Shown here piece after piece: positions 12,511-23,800 of a stretch of DNA of 64,000 nt. Origin of the DNA: Symsagittifera roscoffensis. Taxonomy: Eukaryota > Xenacoelomorpha > Acoela > Convolutidae. Numbering within the stretch: position 1 is the stretch's first letter; each line of letters opens with the position of its first letter. The notes below the pieces were generated by a model. That model did not search any database, had not been told where the DNA came from, and saw only the letters and a program-made list of their open reading frames with translations. The stretch is from positions 73,243,617-73,307,616 of the forward strand of contig NC_087063.1 in assembly GCF_963678635.1 (NCBI RefSeq), read 5' to 3'. The position numbers and the translations under genes were made by a program.

Positions 12511-13409
12511 TTTCCAAAAGTTTTTCCAGTGTTGAGATAAACCATTTTTTGATTTTTTGTCCTAATTCATGCAAATAAAGCAAGCGAGCAGGCTTAAAAG
12601 CTAAAAAATTCCTCCTTTAAGACCTCGAAAGTTAAATTTAAGCATTTAAAAATAGTTTTTAGCGTTTTTTAGCTTCATTTTGGGAGCCAAAAACTTCAAA
12701 AAATTCAAAATTTTCTGCTAAGTTTTTTAAAAAATTAAATAATTTTTTTTAGTTTTTCTTGTCATTTTTCTACAAAAATTGTTGTCCAATTTGTATATGT
12801 TATTATGACTGTCTAATATGCCTTAAATACATTTTTACGTCAGATCCTTTTATCACACCACGCAGAAAAAATCTACACTAATTTAGAAAAAAAAACTTTC
12901 TAAACCGTAGTTTTCTGAAGAGTATGGTTGGAACATTCAGTGCTACTTTCACCGTAACCCACTATCCTTGTTATGTGACACGTTAGGTACCAAAAAATCA
13001 ATAAACCTCAATCTCGGCAGGGTACTCATTTTTTTGCCAAAATTTAGAGAACACGACATCTATTTGATAAACTTTTAATTTTGGAACAAGTTCAGAAGCG
13101 GGTTATGGGGGAAGCACCGTCGTAAACCTCAAAAGCAGTCCTCCCTCAGTACTATTGTATGACACAAATTTTTGGTGTAAATATATGTAAGAAAATTTAA
13201 GAAGAGAGAAGTCAAGCACGCGTTTGTTTCGAAAAACCTCTAAAATGTGTTTTTAAATGTCATGAAACGAAAGTTTCTGCTCGCAAAAGTCCTATATCTA
13301 CGCCTGCAGTTGATAGAAAAAGAAAAAAGTACAAAATTGTTTACAGTCAAAGTAATCAGTTTTTTAGAAGTTTAGAGAGGACAGAACTGGCAGTAAAAAT
13401 AAATCCTTT

Positions 13410-13540
13410 TGGTCAACGAATTTGAACGAAATTAGTCAACAAAAACACTGCTCATTGCGACGTTAGATTTCAAATCAACCATGATTTCTTTGCTTAAAAA
13501 CAGTCCCAAAATTTTAATTAACGGAAAGCGCGATAGTTTA
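13410..13540 (+). repeat. Dispersed repeat, copy 2 of 2
   Basis: Similar over its length to 12098-12225, ending in aacggaaagcgcgatag. Between the two copies (12600-13400) I see only A+T-rich sequence without a gene. Confidence 0.6.
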
Positions 13541-14700
13541 GATCCGATTAAATTGCTCAAGGTCACCGATATTGCTTGAGAATTACATTAAGCATTAAAG
13601 ATACAACCAGTGAGCACCAATTGAAATCCTTTCTACTTCTCCAAAAAAAACGCAAAAATAAAAACACGTTTTCATTTAAAATAAATTCAAAATGAAATGA
13701 AAGTAGCTCAAAGTAGAAATAATTTAAAAGATTTTAATAGTTTGAAAAGGTCAATGAATTGGGTTTCTTCAATTTTTTTGTATCTCAAAATTGGACATAT
13801 CACGTCACCATAGCGCTCTTCGATTGTCAAGAATAATTAATGGATTATTAATTTTTTGATCAAAACTAATTCCATATGAGAAAATTGGATCAATAAATCA
13901 CTTTTTAGTTCCGAGATCTGAAATAGAAGAGTTTCAACCTCGAGTTTTTTCGATAATTGTACTTTTTATCTGAAAGCGTAAGCCGCCTTCCATTAAATAA
14001 AAAGATTCTTCCTTCAAATGATTCTAAAAGATATCAAAGGTCCAATTGTCAAAATATAAATGAGCGTGAAAAAACTTCGTTCATGAACACTTAATAATAC
14101 TTTACATTGATAGAACCCTCTAGCAAACCAATATGTATTTGGTAATACAGAATGACAATTAGAGAATTATAGTGTTTCTATTTGACTGACGATTTGTATT
14201 CGACAGATGGATAGTTTTGCTCTTCGAAACGTTGAACATCTTGTCCAAATAGTATTACAGTTGATATCCTTTCGGTATTTGCAGATATCTCGTCTTCGTT
14301 TTGTTTAAATTCCAAAGTGAAACTCAATTTACCCGAGTCGATAAAACTTTATCCATTTTTTGTTTTAAAATTGGGCAATTTGAATGGTTGCATAAATGTT
14401 AATTACAACCACGATGACGGTTTTCGTGATAAACCGCGCAAGCTGCTATGTTGCCAAACTGTCCCAATCGAAATCAATTTGGCTGGATTAAGCTGGACTT
14501 GCAATAATATTTTTCAATATTTTTAGTTTTTTTCCACGACTATGAAAATCTATCCAGGCTATGAATTTTCGGTCGCGGCAAATCAAGATCGACGAGACTT
14601 TGAAAGTGAAAAAAAATTGCGGACTGCGACCCGGGTAAAAATACAACTTGGGTTTCTGAGGCTATGACTCATGCTTTGAGAGGAGACTACAAAAGGATGG

Positions 14701-14878
14701 TTAGAAGGGTAGTATGAGGAGAGTGGTGACGTTGACCATGCAGAGGAGGCCAATGAGCATTAGCATGAACCAGTAGAGGGCAAAGTCCTGTCCCAGTTGG
14801 ACCTCGTTGAAGGGATTCACAGTGTAGAAGTTGCTCAACAGAATATACGCCGCTAAGCAGCAGTAGAACTGCACCAGG
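14701..14878 (-). CDS. Four-TM gene, terminal exon (TM3-TM4, stop)
   Basis: The attttag acceptor enters in phase 2. The exon encodes SLVQFYCCLAAYILL, a short polar loop, then the hydrophobic FMLMLIGLLCMVNVTT and ends LLILPF with a TAA at 14703-14701. I did not find a convincing AATAAA signal just downstream. Confidence 0.75.
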
Positions 14879-17800
14879 CTAAAATACATAGAAATATAAG
14901 ATGTTCTGTTCTCAGAATCTTCTAAATAACAATGTTTTGACACTAATTCAGGTGAACGCGAGTGATATTTTTTTAAACAAGACAACAGAAAGTTGGGAAA
15001 CTGTGATTTACCTGTAGGAAACCGAAAAAAGGATCGATTAACTTTTCCACTTTCGATTTTCAGAAACAAATTAGACCACGCTAAAGTTCTTAAAGTTTCA
15101 AGAATCTTTTATGATTGATTTTTTCCTAAAACTAACTTCATAAGAAAAAGCAGGCTCCCTGGATAAGCAGGCCACCTAGAGCCGATGAAATGTTTCATTC
15201 CAAGAGCCCAAAAACTAAAAATAGCGGTTGATAAAGCCGAAAAGCAGGAAAAAAATAACTGGTGTTTAGTTTTTGTTACCTAACTTGAATGTAACTTTAA
15301 TTTCCGTTATGTAATTTTGATGTTATTTATGGCTTTTGCTAAATAGCGATCGTTTGCCGCTTTCGCCGAACTTTTTGTAGGGACACATTTTGTTCGACTT
15401 GCTCGGGGTAACTTTTGTAGCGGTACTGATGTTTTGAGCTCAAAAAAACTTAAAAAAATGATTTACCTGTGATCATTTTTTAAAAAAAATTACGGGGGTT
15501 TGTAAATACACAATTTAGCAAGTATGAGAGCATTAATGCGCGATATATATTTTGTCTTCTTTAAGATTTAACAGCAATTTAAATCATTCCAAATTTGATT
15601 GAGGCAAGCAATTTGTCCTTTTAATGCTTAAGCAAACTTCAAATTTTGCCACTTTGCTCAACATTGCGTGAGGAAAAACAAAGTGAAAAACATAGCCAGC
15701 AAACAGTTTGAAAAGAATCAATAAACACAATTAAACACAAAAGACAATCAAAGAAAAAAAAGATGCCTCTCAAATTCTTTGAATTTGTAGAACAATTTTT
15801 GATTGGAAATTTTTTGATAAAATTGACTCAATTTGGGAAAAATGGATATATAGGTAATTTTTAACTTCGCTAGAAAACCTGAAATTTAAATTCTATATTC
15901 GAAACTAGAAGCAGATCACGTTTTCATAATTTTTGCTGTTCGATCAGCAAGTTTTCCTTCCTTTTAACAAAAAAATGAACTGAACAGAAATTAAATGTCA
16001 AACTGCGAAAAATTACATGTGAGTTCGAACAAAATTTAAGATTTTTTCTGAAAAAACACAAAAAAATCATCGCGACTTGTATAAAAGCCTGGACTACTTT
16101 TGACATAGCCCATAGACAAAACCCATTTGCCATTTGACAGTTGAAAAAGAATATTGTACGCAAAAAAAATGAAAGGAAACTGACCTGTTTTTTGAAAAAT
16201 TTCAACTTTCGATTTTTAAAGAAAAAGTATATGCCCTTAAAGCTCTTTGAATTTCCACAAAATAATGGAGCTTTTTTGATAATGAAAATAACCCAAAGTA
16301 AACTAGATTTAGAAAAATTACTTGAAAATCTGAACATTAAAATACTCTTTTGAAACTAGAAGTCAATTTCGTTTTTGCTTTTTACTTTTGCTGTTAGATG
16401 AAGTAGTTTACCTTCTTTTTAACAATGGAAATGAGCTGAACTTAAGAAAAAGTTTTAGTTGAGGAAAATCAAAAATTGAGTTTAAACGGGAGCAACTACC
16501 TGTTAAATTTGAATTCATTTACCAGCTGCAGTCAACAGTTATATAATTTTAATAAATTATAAACTGCCTGGAGGGGTCATTGAAGAGCTTTTCAACTCAA
16601 CGAGCAATGGCCCTGGGTAATGCTGAGAAAGCAATTGTGAGGGACATGAACTTACTAATTAAAGAAAATTGAAAAAAAGTTGCATAATATTACGTAGGTA
16701 CAACCTATATTCGCTCGTTGCGGAATCCGCAACAAAAACAATGTGCCGACAAAGTTTACCTTACAGGTATTTGTACGCGGAATCTACTGAAAATTTGTAA
16801 GTGGAGTCCACTCACAATTTGAAACATGTTTAGAGACTGGTCTCTGGAACCCAGGAACATACAGACACAAAATGGTGCGCCTTTCCAGTGCACAGTTTGG
16901 CCTCGTAATGTAATTCAAGTTGAAGTGGCCTGCAAGCCGGTTTCAGTCGCCGCCTAATCTATGCGTTGAAATCTGGAAGTTGGCGATCTTCAAAGCCTGA
17001 TTAGTTTCGAAACATAAACTTGGGTGATTTTTTTCAAATGCTTATATCAATATTTTAAACATGTTAGAAATTATACGTAAAAATTGCTGGTTATTAATCG
17101 AAAAAGAAACACATCAAATACATCTTGTATATATTTTTTCTGGTTAAGTTTTCTATTTTCTCAAGCAACAAGAACAGACCATGATGAGCCTTGAGCTGTC
17201 GTACTCTCGAATGAGATGTGGAGGCTAAACCACTTCCTCGCGCTCTGATCTACCTGAATAAGACTATTGCGAGTCGGAGTCCGAACTTCCTCTTACGCAT
17301 GATGAGTGCCACCATCAACATGATGAGGTCTATGAAACCAGTGGTAGTGCCCAGTACAAACGAAATCAGCAGGTACTCTGAAGCAACGAATTTATGATCT
17401 AAAAAGTTTTCAGGGTTGCTTTGGCTTTTTAAAAGAGTTTAATCATAGGCCGAAAACTTTTTTATAGGCAGAAAAAAATTTTGGCCGCGACATTCCGTGT
17501 GTGCGAAAATCTGAGCAAAGATTCGCAAAAATCTGGATGTAAAACGCGGACCTCGACCCGGGCTAATAGTTTTTTGGGTACCTGCCATCGCGTAAAATAA
17601 AAAAAAACACTGGATAGACTGTATAGCCTGGAGTATTTTTTTATTTTAAGCGATTGCAGGTACCTCAAAGAATGCTTTTACCCCGGGTTGAAGAACGCGT
17701 TTTACATCCCGAATTTCATGACTCTACTCCAAATTTCAATATATGTATAGTTTTTCGCAACGCAGTGAGCGCTTTCAAGACTTTTGCGACTCAAAACTTG

Positions 17801-20800
17801 TTGCCCAGTTTGAGGCTGGGCTTAAAGGCGAGACTTTTGGGACATTTCGGGACATAATTCGCGGACACAAGTTACGGAAAGTTTAGTTTGCGCTCACGTA
17901 TTTGCAGGTCGTCGATGAATCGTCTGATCTGTTGACAGTTGTGAAAGGGCTGTCCCTTCTGGTTGCCCCCGGCCACTCTGTTCTTGAACTGGTCATCAGT
18001 CAGAGCACCTGTCTCCCCCATCACTTCAAACCGGAACATGCCAAACTCCACTCGTCCTGAAAAAAAAAACGTTTACTTTTGCAATTTTCGTATTTTTATT
18101 TGAACAAGACTGCTCGTTTCAATTTTTTGTTTGACACTTTTTCTTGAAATTCCGACCCCCCTACGCTAAGTAAAGAACCAAATCATCGTTTTCACATATA
18201 TCTAAGTATCGAAAAGACCAAAAACCATGCCTTAATTCAATTTGGAACAATTTCTAACACGGATTAAATCTCCGCTTACGCTTTATTACCACGAAAGATA
18301 TCGCGCGTTAATACTTCATTTTGGCCACATTGGCAATTTATAATCCCCTATAAGTTTACGGTATTTAATTGCCTATAAATTATCGCTCACAGGTGAAATA
18401 TCTCTTTAAGTTTGAGTTCAGGACAACAAAATCTTGTGAAAAAATTCTGTCAAAAACTTAATTAAAAGTCAAAATGTGTCTGGAGAAAAAATCACCCAAA
18501 AACAAAAATTCCGTCATATCTTCAAAATTCGGAACAATAAGTTTCTGCTTTTGGTTATAAATTTCATTTTGCGGATTCTTTTTCCATTTTTTTCATTATT
18601 ACAAACGCCGAAACAATCTTTTTGTATGCCTTGGGTAATGGATGATTAACTAAAACTTCAAATTAAAAAAAAACCAGCTTTGAAAACTTTTTGCCAAAAT
18701 TCAATAGTTTGCTACTTTCAGTATAGTGTTTTTGAAAAACATCTATACTCAGGTAGCTTCCTATGACATTATCATGTGAGACCGTTGAACTTTTGGTGAC
18801 TCTAGTTTTGAGTAACCAGGTTCTTTATCACTTGTGTTCGGTTACAAGCATATCCCAAAAAATTGAAAAGAAATAAAACAAGACTGCTCGTATCAGGGCG
18901 AAGCCCTGAATGTTCCGACTGCCTTTTAAGGTTTATGGAGCAGCAGTAATAACATAAAAAAATTAAATGAAATAAAACAAAATGAAAAAAAAATTTCTAT
19001 AAGTTGAAATTTTTTATGAAAATCATCCCCCCACACGTCATATAAAGTAAAAAAATATAGATTTCGTTCCTTTTAACAAATCAATTATGGCAAATAAGCT
19101 TCGTTCAACAAATTTGGAACGATTTATAAGACGGATTAAATCTCCGCTTACGCGTTAATAGCGCGAATTATATCGCGCGTTAATTGTCCCAAATTGGTCA
19201 AAATGGCCAAAATGGCAATCTTTAAACGCTCATAACTTTACGAAAAATAATCACAGGTGAAATATCTTTTCAAATTTAAGCTCAGGACAACAATACTTTT
19301 TGAATGATAAAAAAAAGTTCCGTCAAAAATGGCTAGTTAAAAAGTCGAAATTTGTCTGAAGAAAAAAAAACCCACCCCGAGCACAAATATTCCGATACTT
19401 TCGTATCCAAAATCGAAACAATAAAACATGACTGCTCGTATCAAGGCGAGGCCCTGAATGTTTTGACCGCGTTTTAAAGTCTCATAAGTTTACGAAAAAT
19501 GATCACAGGTGAAATAACTTTTCATCTTTAAGCTCAGGACAACGATACTTTTTGAATGATTTTAAAAAATCCGTCAAAAAAGACTAGTTAAAAAGTCGAA
19601 ATTTGTCTGAAGAAAAAAAACCCACCACGAGTACAAATATTTCGTTTCTTTCGCTACGAAGTCGGAACAATAAAATAACATGAAAATAACATCATTTTAA
19701 CCCATTTTCATTTTATGGAAAAATGATACTCAAACATGTATAATATATGAAAATACATTAATCATAGAACTTTCATGATATTTTCTGTACTTATGGAATT
19801 GCAGGAAAAATCTATGTTAATATTTTCTCATTTTTGAAATATTGTATGACTAGCATTTTTGGTTTACCCGGGACTTTTGTGGCATAATTAGTCTTTTTAC
19901 CGCGTTCCGTGACTAAAAGCTTTTCACCAGCGTTACAGTTTGTTATCATGAGCAAAGTCAACTGCAAAACTCTTTTACGTACAGTACTCATAGACAAATA
20001 GTTGGCTTTATTGGTGACCTTGAATACCTTTTTGGCCAAAATATTGAGCCTCAGTAGCGGATTTAGCCCCCCCCCCCTCCCCCTCAGGAACTCGATCGCC
20101 TGCCGACCCAAAGGGTCCCCCCTTTGTACTATTTTGAGATATCCATTTTTGGCTGGCTGACCGTAAAATTTTTCTAAAGGTGCCTTTGGCGCCAACCTAT
20201 ACTAATTTTGAGGGGGGAGCGCGCACCGAAAATACGCGATTTCTTGGTCGAAATTTTCCAAAAAGTGCCTAAAAACGCCTTTTTGGGCTTTTTTTTCAAA
20301 AATTTGTCTGCAGCACAGAAATTTTTGTCAAATTAGGGTCTTTATAGTGGTTGGAGAGAGCTCAGGAAATCAATTTGGTCGACCTATAAAAAAGGTCAAC
20401 AAAAATTTTTAAAATATTATAGAAATCCACACCCCTCCCCCCCTCGAGAAATTCCTAGATCCGCGCCTGTTGAGCCTTACATGTTAGTTAGTTGCAAAGA
20501 ACTTGGGAAAAGAGAACTAATTAAATTAAAAATAGGCTTTGTTGCAGCGCAAATATAAAACAATAGTACAAATGCATATAAACGTAAATGTGCGAAAGTA
20601 TAAATGCATATAAATGTAAATACATACAGGGACAGTAGCCAAGCGTATACATGGTGCGTCCCGGCGGGTTCGGCGCCGGTTCGAATTCCGACTAGTTCAT
20701 TTCCTTTCTAGAACTCGAATGTGCACCGAACCTGATGGGATGCCCCGTAACCAGGTTCGGTCCCCACAAAACCGATTTTAACCGTCTTTTCGCTCTAATT

Positions 20801-23800
20801 TGGTTCAGCCTTGATTAAGGCTGACCTTTAAAAAGAGCAATTTGTCTCAAGGACAAATACTGGCCATTTTTGCAGCTTGCTTTGATTTATGCAGTTTTTG
20901 TGGCCGATGTTACCGATGATAAAGTTTGTTAAAATTATCGTTATATTTTCAAATTTCCGTTATATTTCCGGAGTTATTTTGCCGAGAAAATACTCATTAA
21001 TTAAATTGTTTAAAAACCGTTTTTTATATAATCTTGGAGATTGACGCGCACATTTTGGCGCCCCACAAGGGACACGACAGTTTCGCCGACACCAGTGCAA
21101 ATAGAGTTTGAAGTTGTTCAGTTGGCAGAAGAGTCGGCAAAAAAATTGTCTCGATTTGTACGAAAATATCAGCTAACAGAGGGCCGAAAGTGGGCGTTTG
21201 GCCGAAAGTGGGCGTTTTGCCGAAAGTGGGCGTTCGGCCTAAAATATCAGACTCAGATACCAGTTGGCCGAAAGTGGGCCTTTGGCCGAAAATATCAGAA
21301 AGCAGTTTGGCCGAAAGTGGGCGTTTGGCCTAAAATATCAGATACCAGTTGGCCGAAAGTGGGCGTTTGGCCGAAAGCATCAGATAGCAGTTGGCCGAAA
21401 GTGGGCATTTGGCCGAAAGTGCACGTTTGGCCGAAAGTAAGCATAGCGTACCCAGTTGACCGACAGACGACATAGCAGACGGACGAAAAAGCAGACTGAC
21501 TAGTGGAAGAGAGCCCTGTTCAGGTGTCCTGATTGTTGACTTTTGGTCAAAGTGGAGCTGTAATTTTCTCGACACCCGAAGTTTTTGGTTTTTCCCGGTG
21601 ACGCCAATCTCCAAAACCGTCAAAAACTGTAAGACTAGTCTAATCTTTACAAACTATTCTTTGCAATAAAATTACGTACGATGTGTTATTGTGTATCCCA
21701 ACTCAAAGCAAGCTACAAGTGGTAATTTTTTCTCGATACCAAAAATTTTTGGATATTTGTGAACAGAATATTAATCCGTGAAATCGGATCAAAGACAAGG
21801 GGTACTAGACTAGTTTTTTGGATTGGTTTACGACTCGAACCTGCTGACCAAAATTTTCCGAAAAATTTTTGGGAAAAAAGTAAAAATTTCCAAAAAAAAA
21901 AATCGTCGAAACGTCCCCATAATTCTGCGAAACTGTGCTGTAACATGACACCAACCTTATGGTAAGTGGTCTGGTAGCGAAATATCAGGCAAATTAAGTT
22001 GAGTTTTTTCATCCTCAGGTTTTTTCCGCGTGTGTTGTTGGAACATAACCGATTTGCCTGATTCTCCAACCCCATTGGTAAACTTAAGGTTTACAACGAC
22101 TTGATACCTGTTTGCATCCGTTCGCTTTTCAAAACATTCGTTTCGCAACGACTGACTAAGTGGTCCGGGACGGTAAAATTAAGCAAGTTAAGTTGTTGTC
22201 TTTCATCCTCAGGTTTGCTCCGCGTGTGTTGTTGGTTTTCAACCGACTTGCTTAATTCCCAAACCTCTTGGTAATTCGTCGAGCTACTAGCCGATTAGTA
22301 GTGACGCACCGTCGTACGACCGTTCAACAAATTTCGTACGCCGTAACATCATCCTAAGTGGTCAGGGAGGTGATATTAAGTAAGTTAAGTTGGTTTTATT
22401 CATCCTCAGGTTTACTCCGTGTGTGTTGTTTGATATCAACCGACTTACTTAATCCCCAGCCCCATTGGTAACTTTACTCACCGAAAACCGTTCCGAATCG
22501 CCCCGCAAACGCCCGATAACCGTTAAGTATAGTTTGAGTTAAGTATAGACCCTAGAGCCATGGATGAGAACTTTCAGAAGAGGGTTCAAAGGTTATTTGC
22601 GAAGCGAACCAAGCTTGAAAATGAACTGTACAAGTGCCATGAAATTATAATTGAGAACATTGAAACTCAGAGTCGCTCATCAAAGATTGACACTCAGATT
22701 CAGAATTGCAAGAGCCTGATAGAGACTGCAGTTGAAATAAATGAGGAATTGATTAAGTTAGCTTCTAAAAGTGTTGATCCTGATAAATTGATACCAGCGC
22801 AGGATATGTGGCTTCATACGGTTACATCAAGAAACGATACAGTTTTACAGAAGGCTGCATCATATAAAGCTGGCTTAAACGTTGAACCTGAGGAAACAGA
22901 GCTTGACAATGTTGCAGAATCGTTAAGTACGATCGTAACAACACAACCACAAGATTCACATGAAGCAGATGCGCGCTCTAAGGTGTCGCGGTACAGTAGT
23001 CGACATCATAAATCAGGTTCGCATAAATCCAGTCGCTATACCGTCGCGCAGTCAAAAACATCAACTGAGAAGAGGCGAGATTTGTTGGTTTTGAAGAAGC
23101 AGCAGGAGGAACTTGAGAGACAAGCAAAGGTGTCATTGAAGTTGAAAGCGCAGCAAAATAAAATAAAAGAACAGCAAGGTAATTTAGAGTTGGAAGAACT
23201 AGCTGAGGTACACCGCAAGAAACTGGCTGAAATTGAGTTAAAGGAATTCGAGTTGGAAGAAGAGCTTTCTGCAGCAAGTGAGAAGATAGGAAATGCTAGC
23301 GTAACACATGTTGACCCACAACGTACTGAACAATGGGTAGAAAACGTTGTCACTGAGCAAGAGCAGGCCGAAGTTGTTGCAAGCTCAGAGCAAAGTCATC
23401 CAGTAGTCAAGAGTTCCACTTTGATTGCTACTGATGTTTTGCAAGGGGTTGGTGCCGTCGTCAGCGGGGGTGCCGTCGTCAACGCTGGTCAAACCACATA
23501 CAGTGAACCGGGAGGCCACAATAGGAATCGAATTCAGGCTCAGAGATCAAGTTTGGTCCAATCGCGTCTGTCATTGCACTCAATCGAGAACCCATCTAGT
23601 TTACCACAGTTCGTTGCCTCCAGCTCAAACTTTGTTACTCCACACTTAGCTTCAACACCTCATGCTGAAGTTTCGCAAAATCACAATCTGATACCACAAG
23701 CAAGTGGTAGCATTCCCGCTTCAATGCCCTTTGGTAATCCCACCATTAATGTGGCACCGCCTTCTGTGTCGACCGTTACTAATCCAGTTTCGCTTCCGGC

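Noticed and set aside
21179-21440. CRISPR-like array
   Set aside because: Units are directly adjacent 17-18-mers without unique spacers of constant length, lie in a eukaryotic retrotransposon and have no cas genes nearby.
21041-21475. 144-codon frame with GRKWAFGRKWAF repeats
   Set aside because: It starts inside the LTR without an ATG, spans the primer-binding site and merely translates the leader minisatellite.
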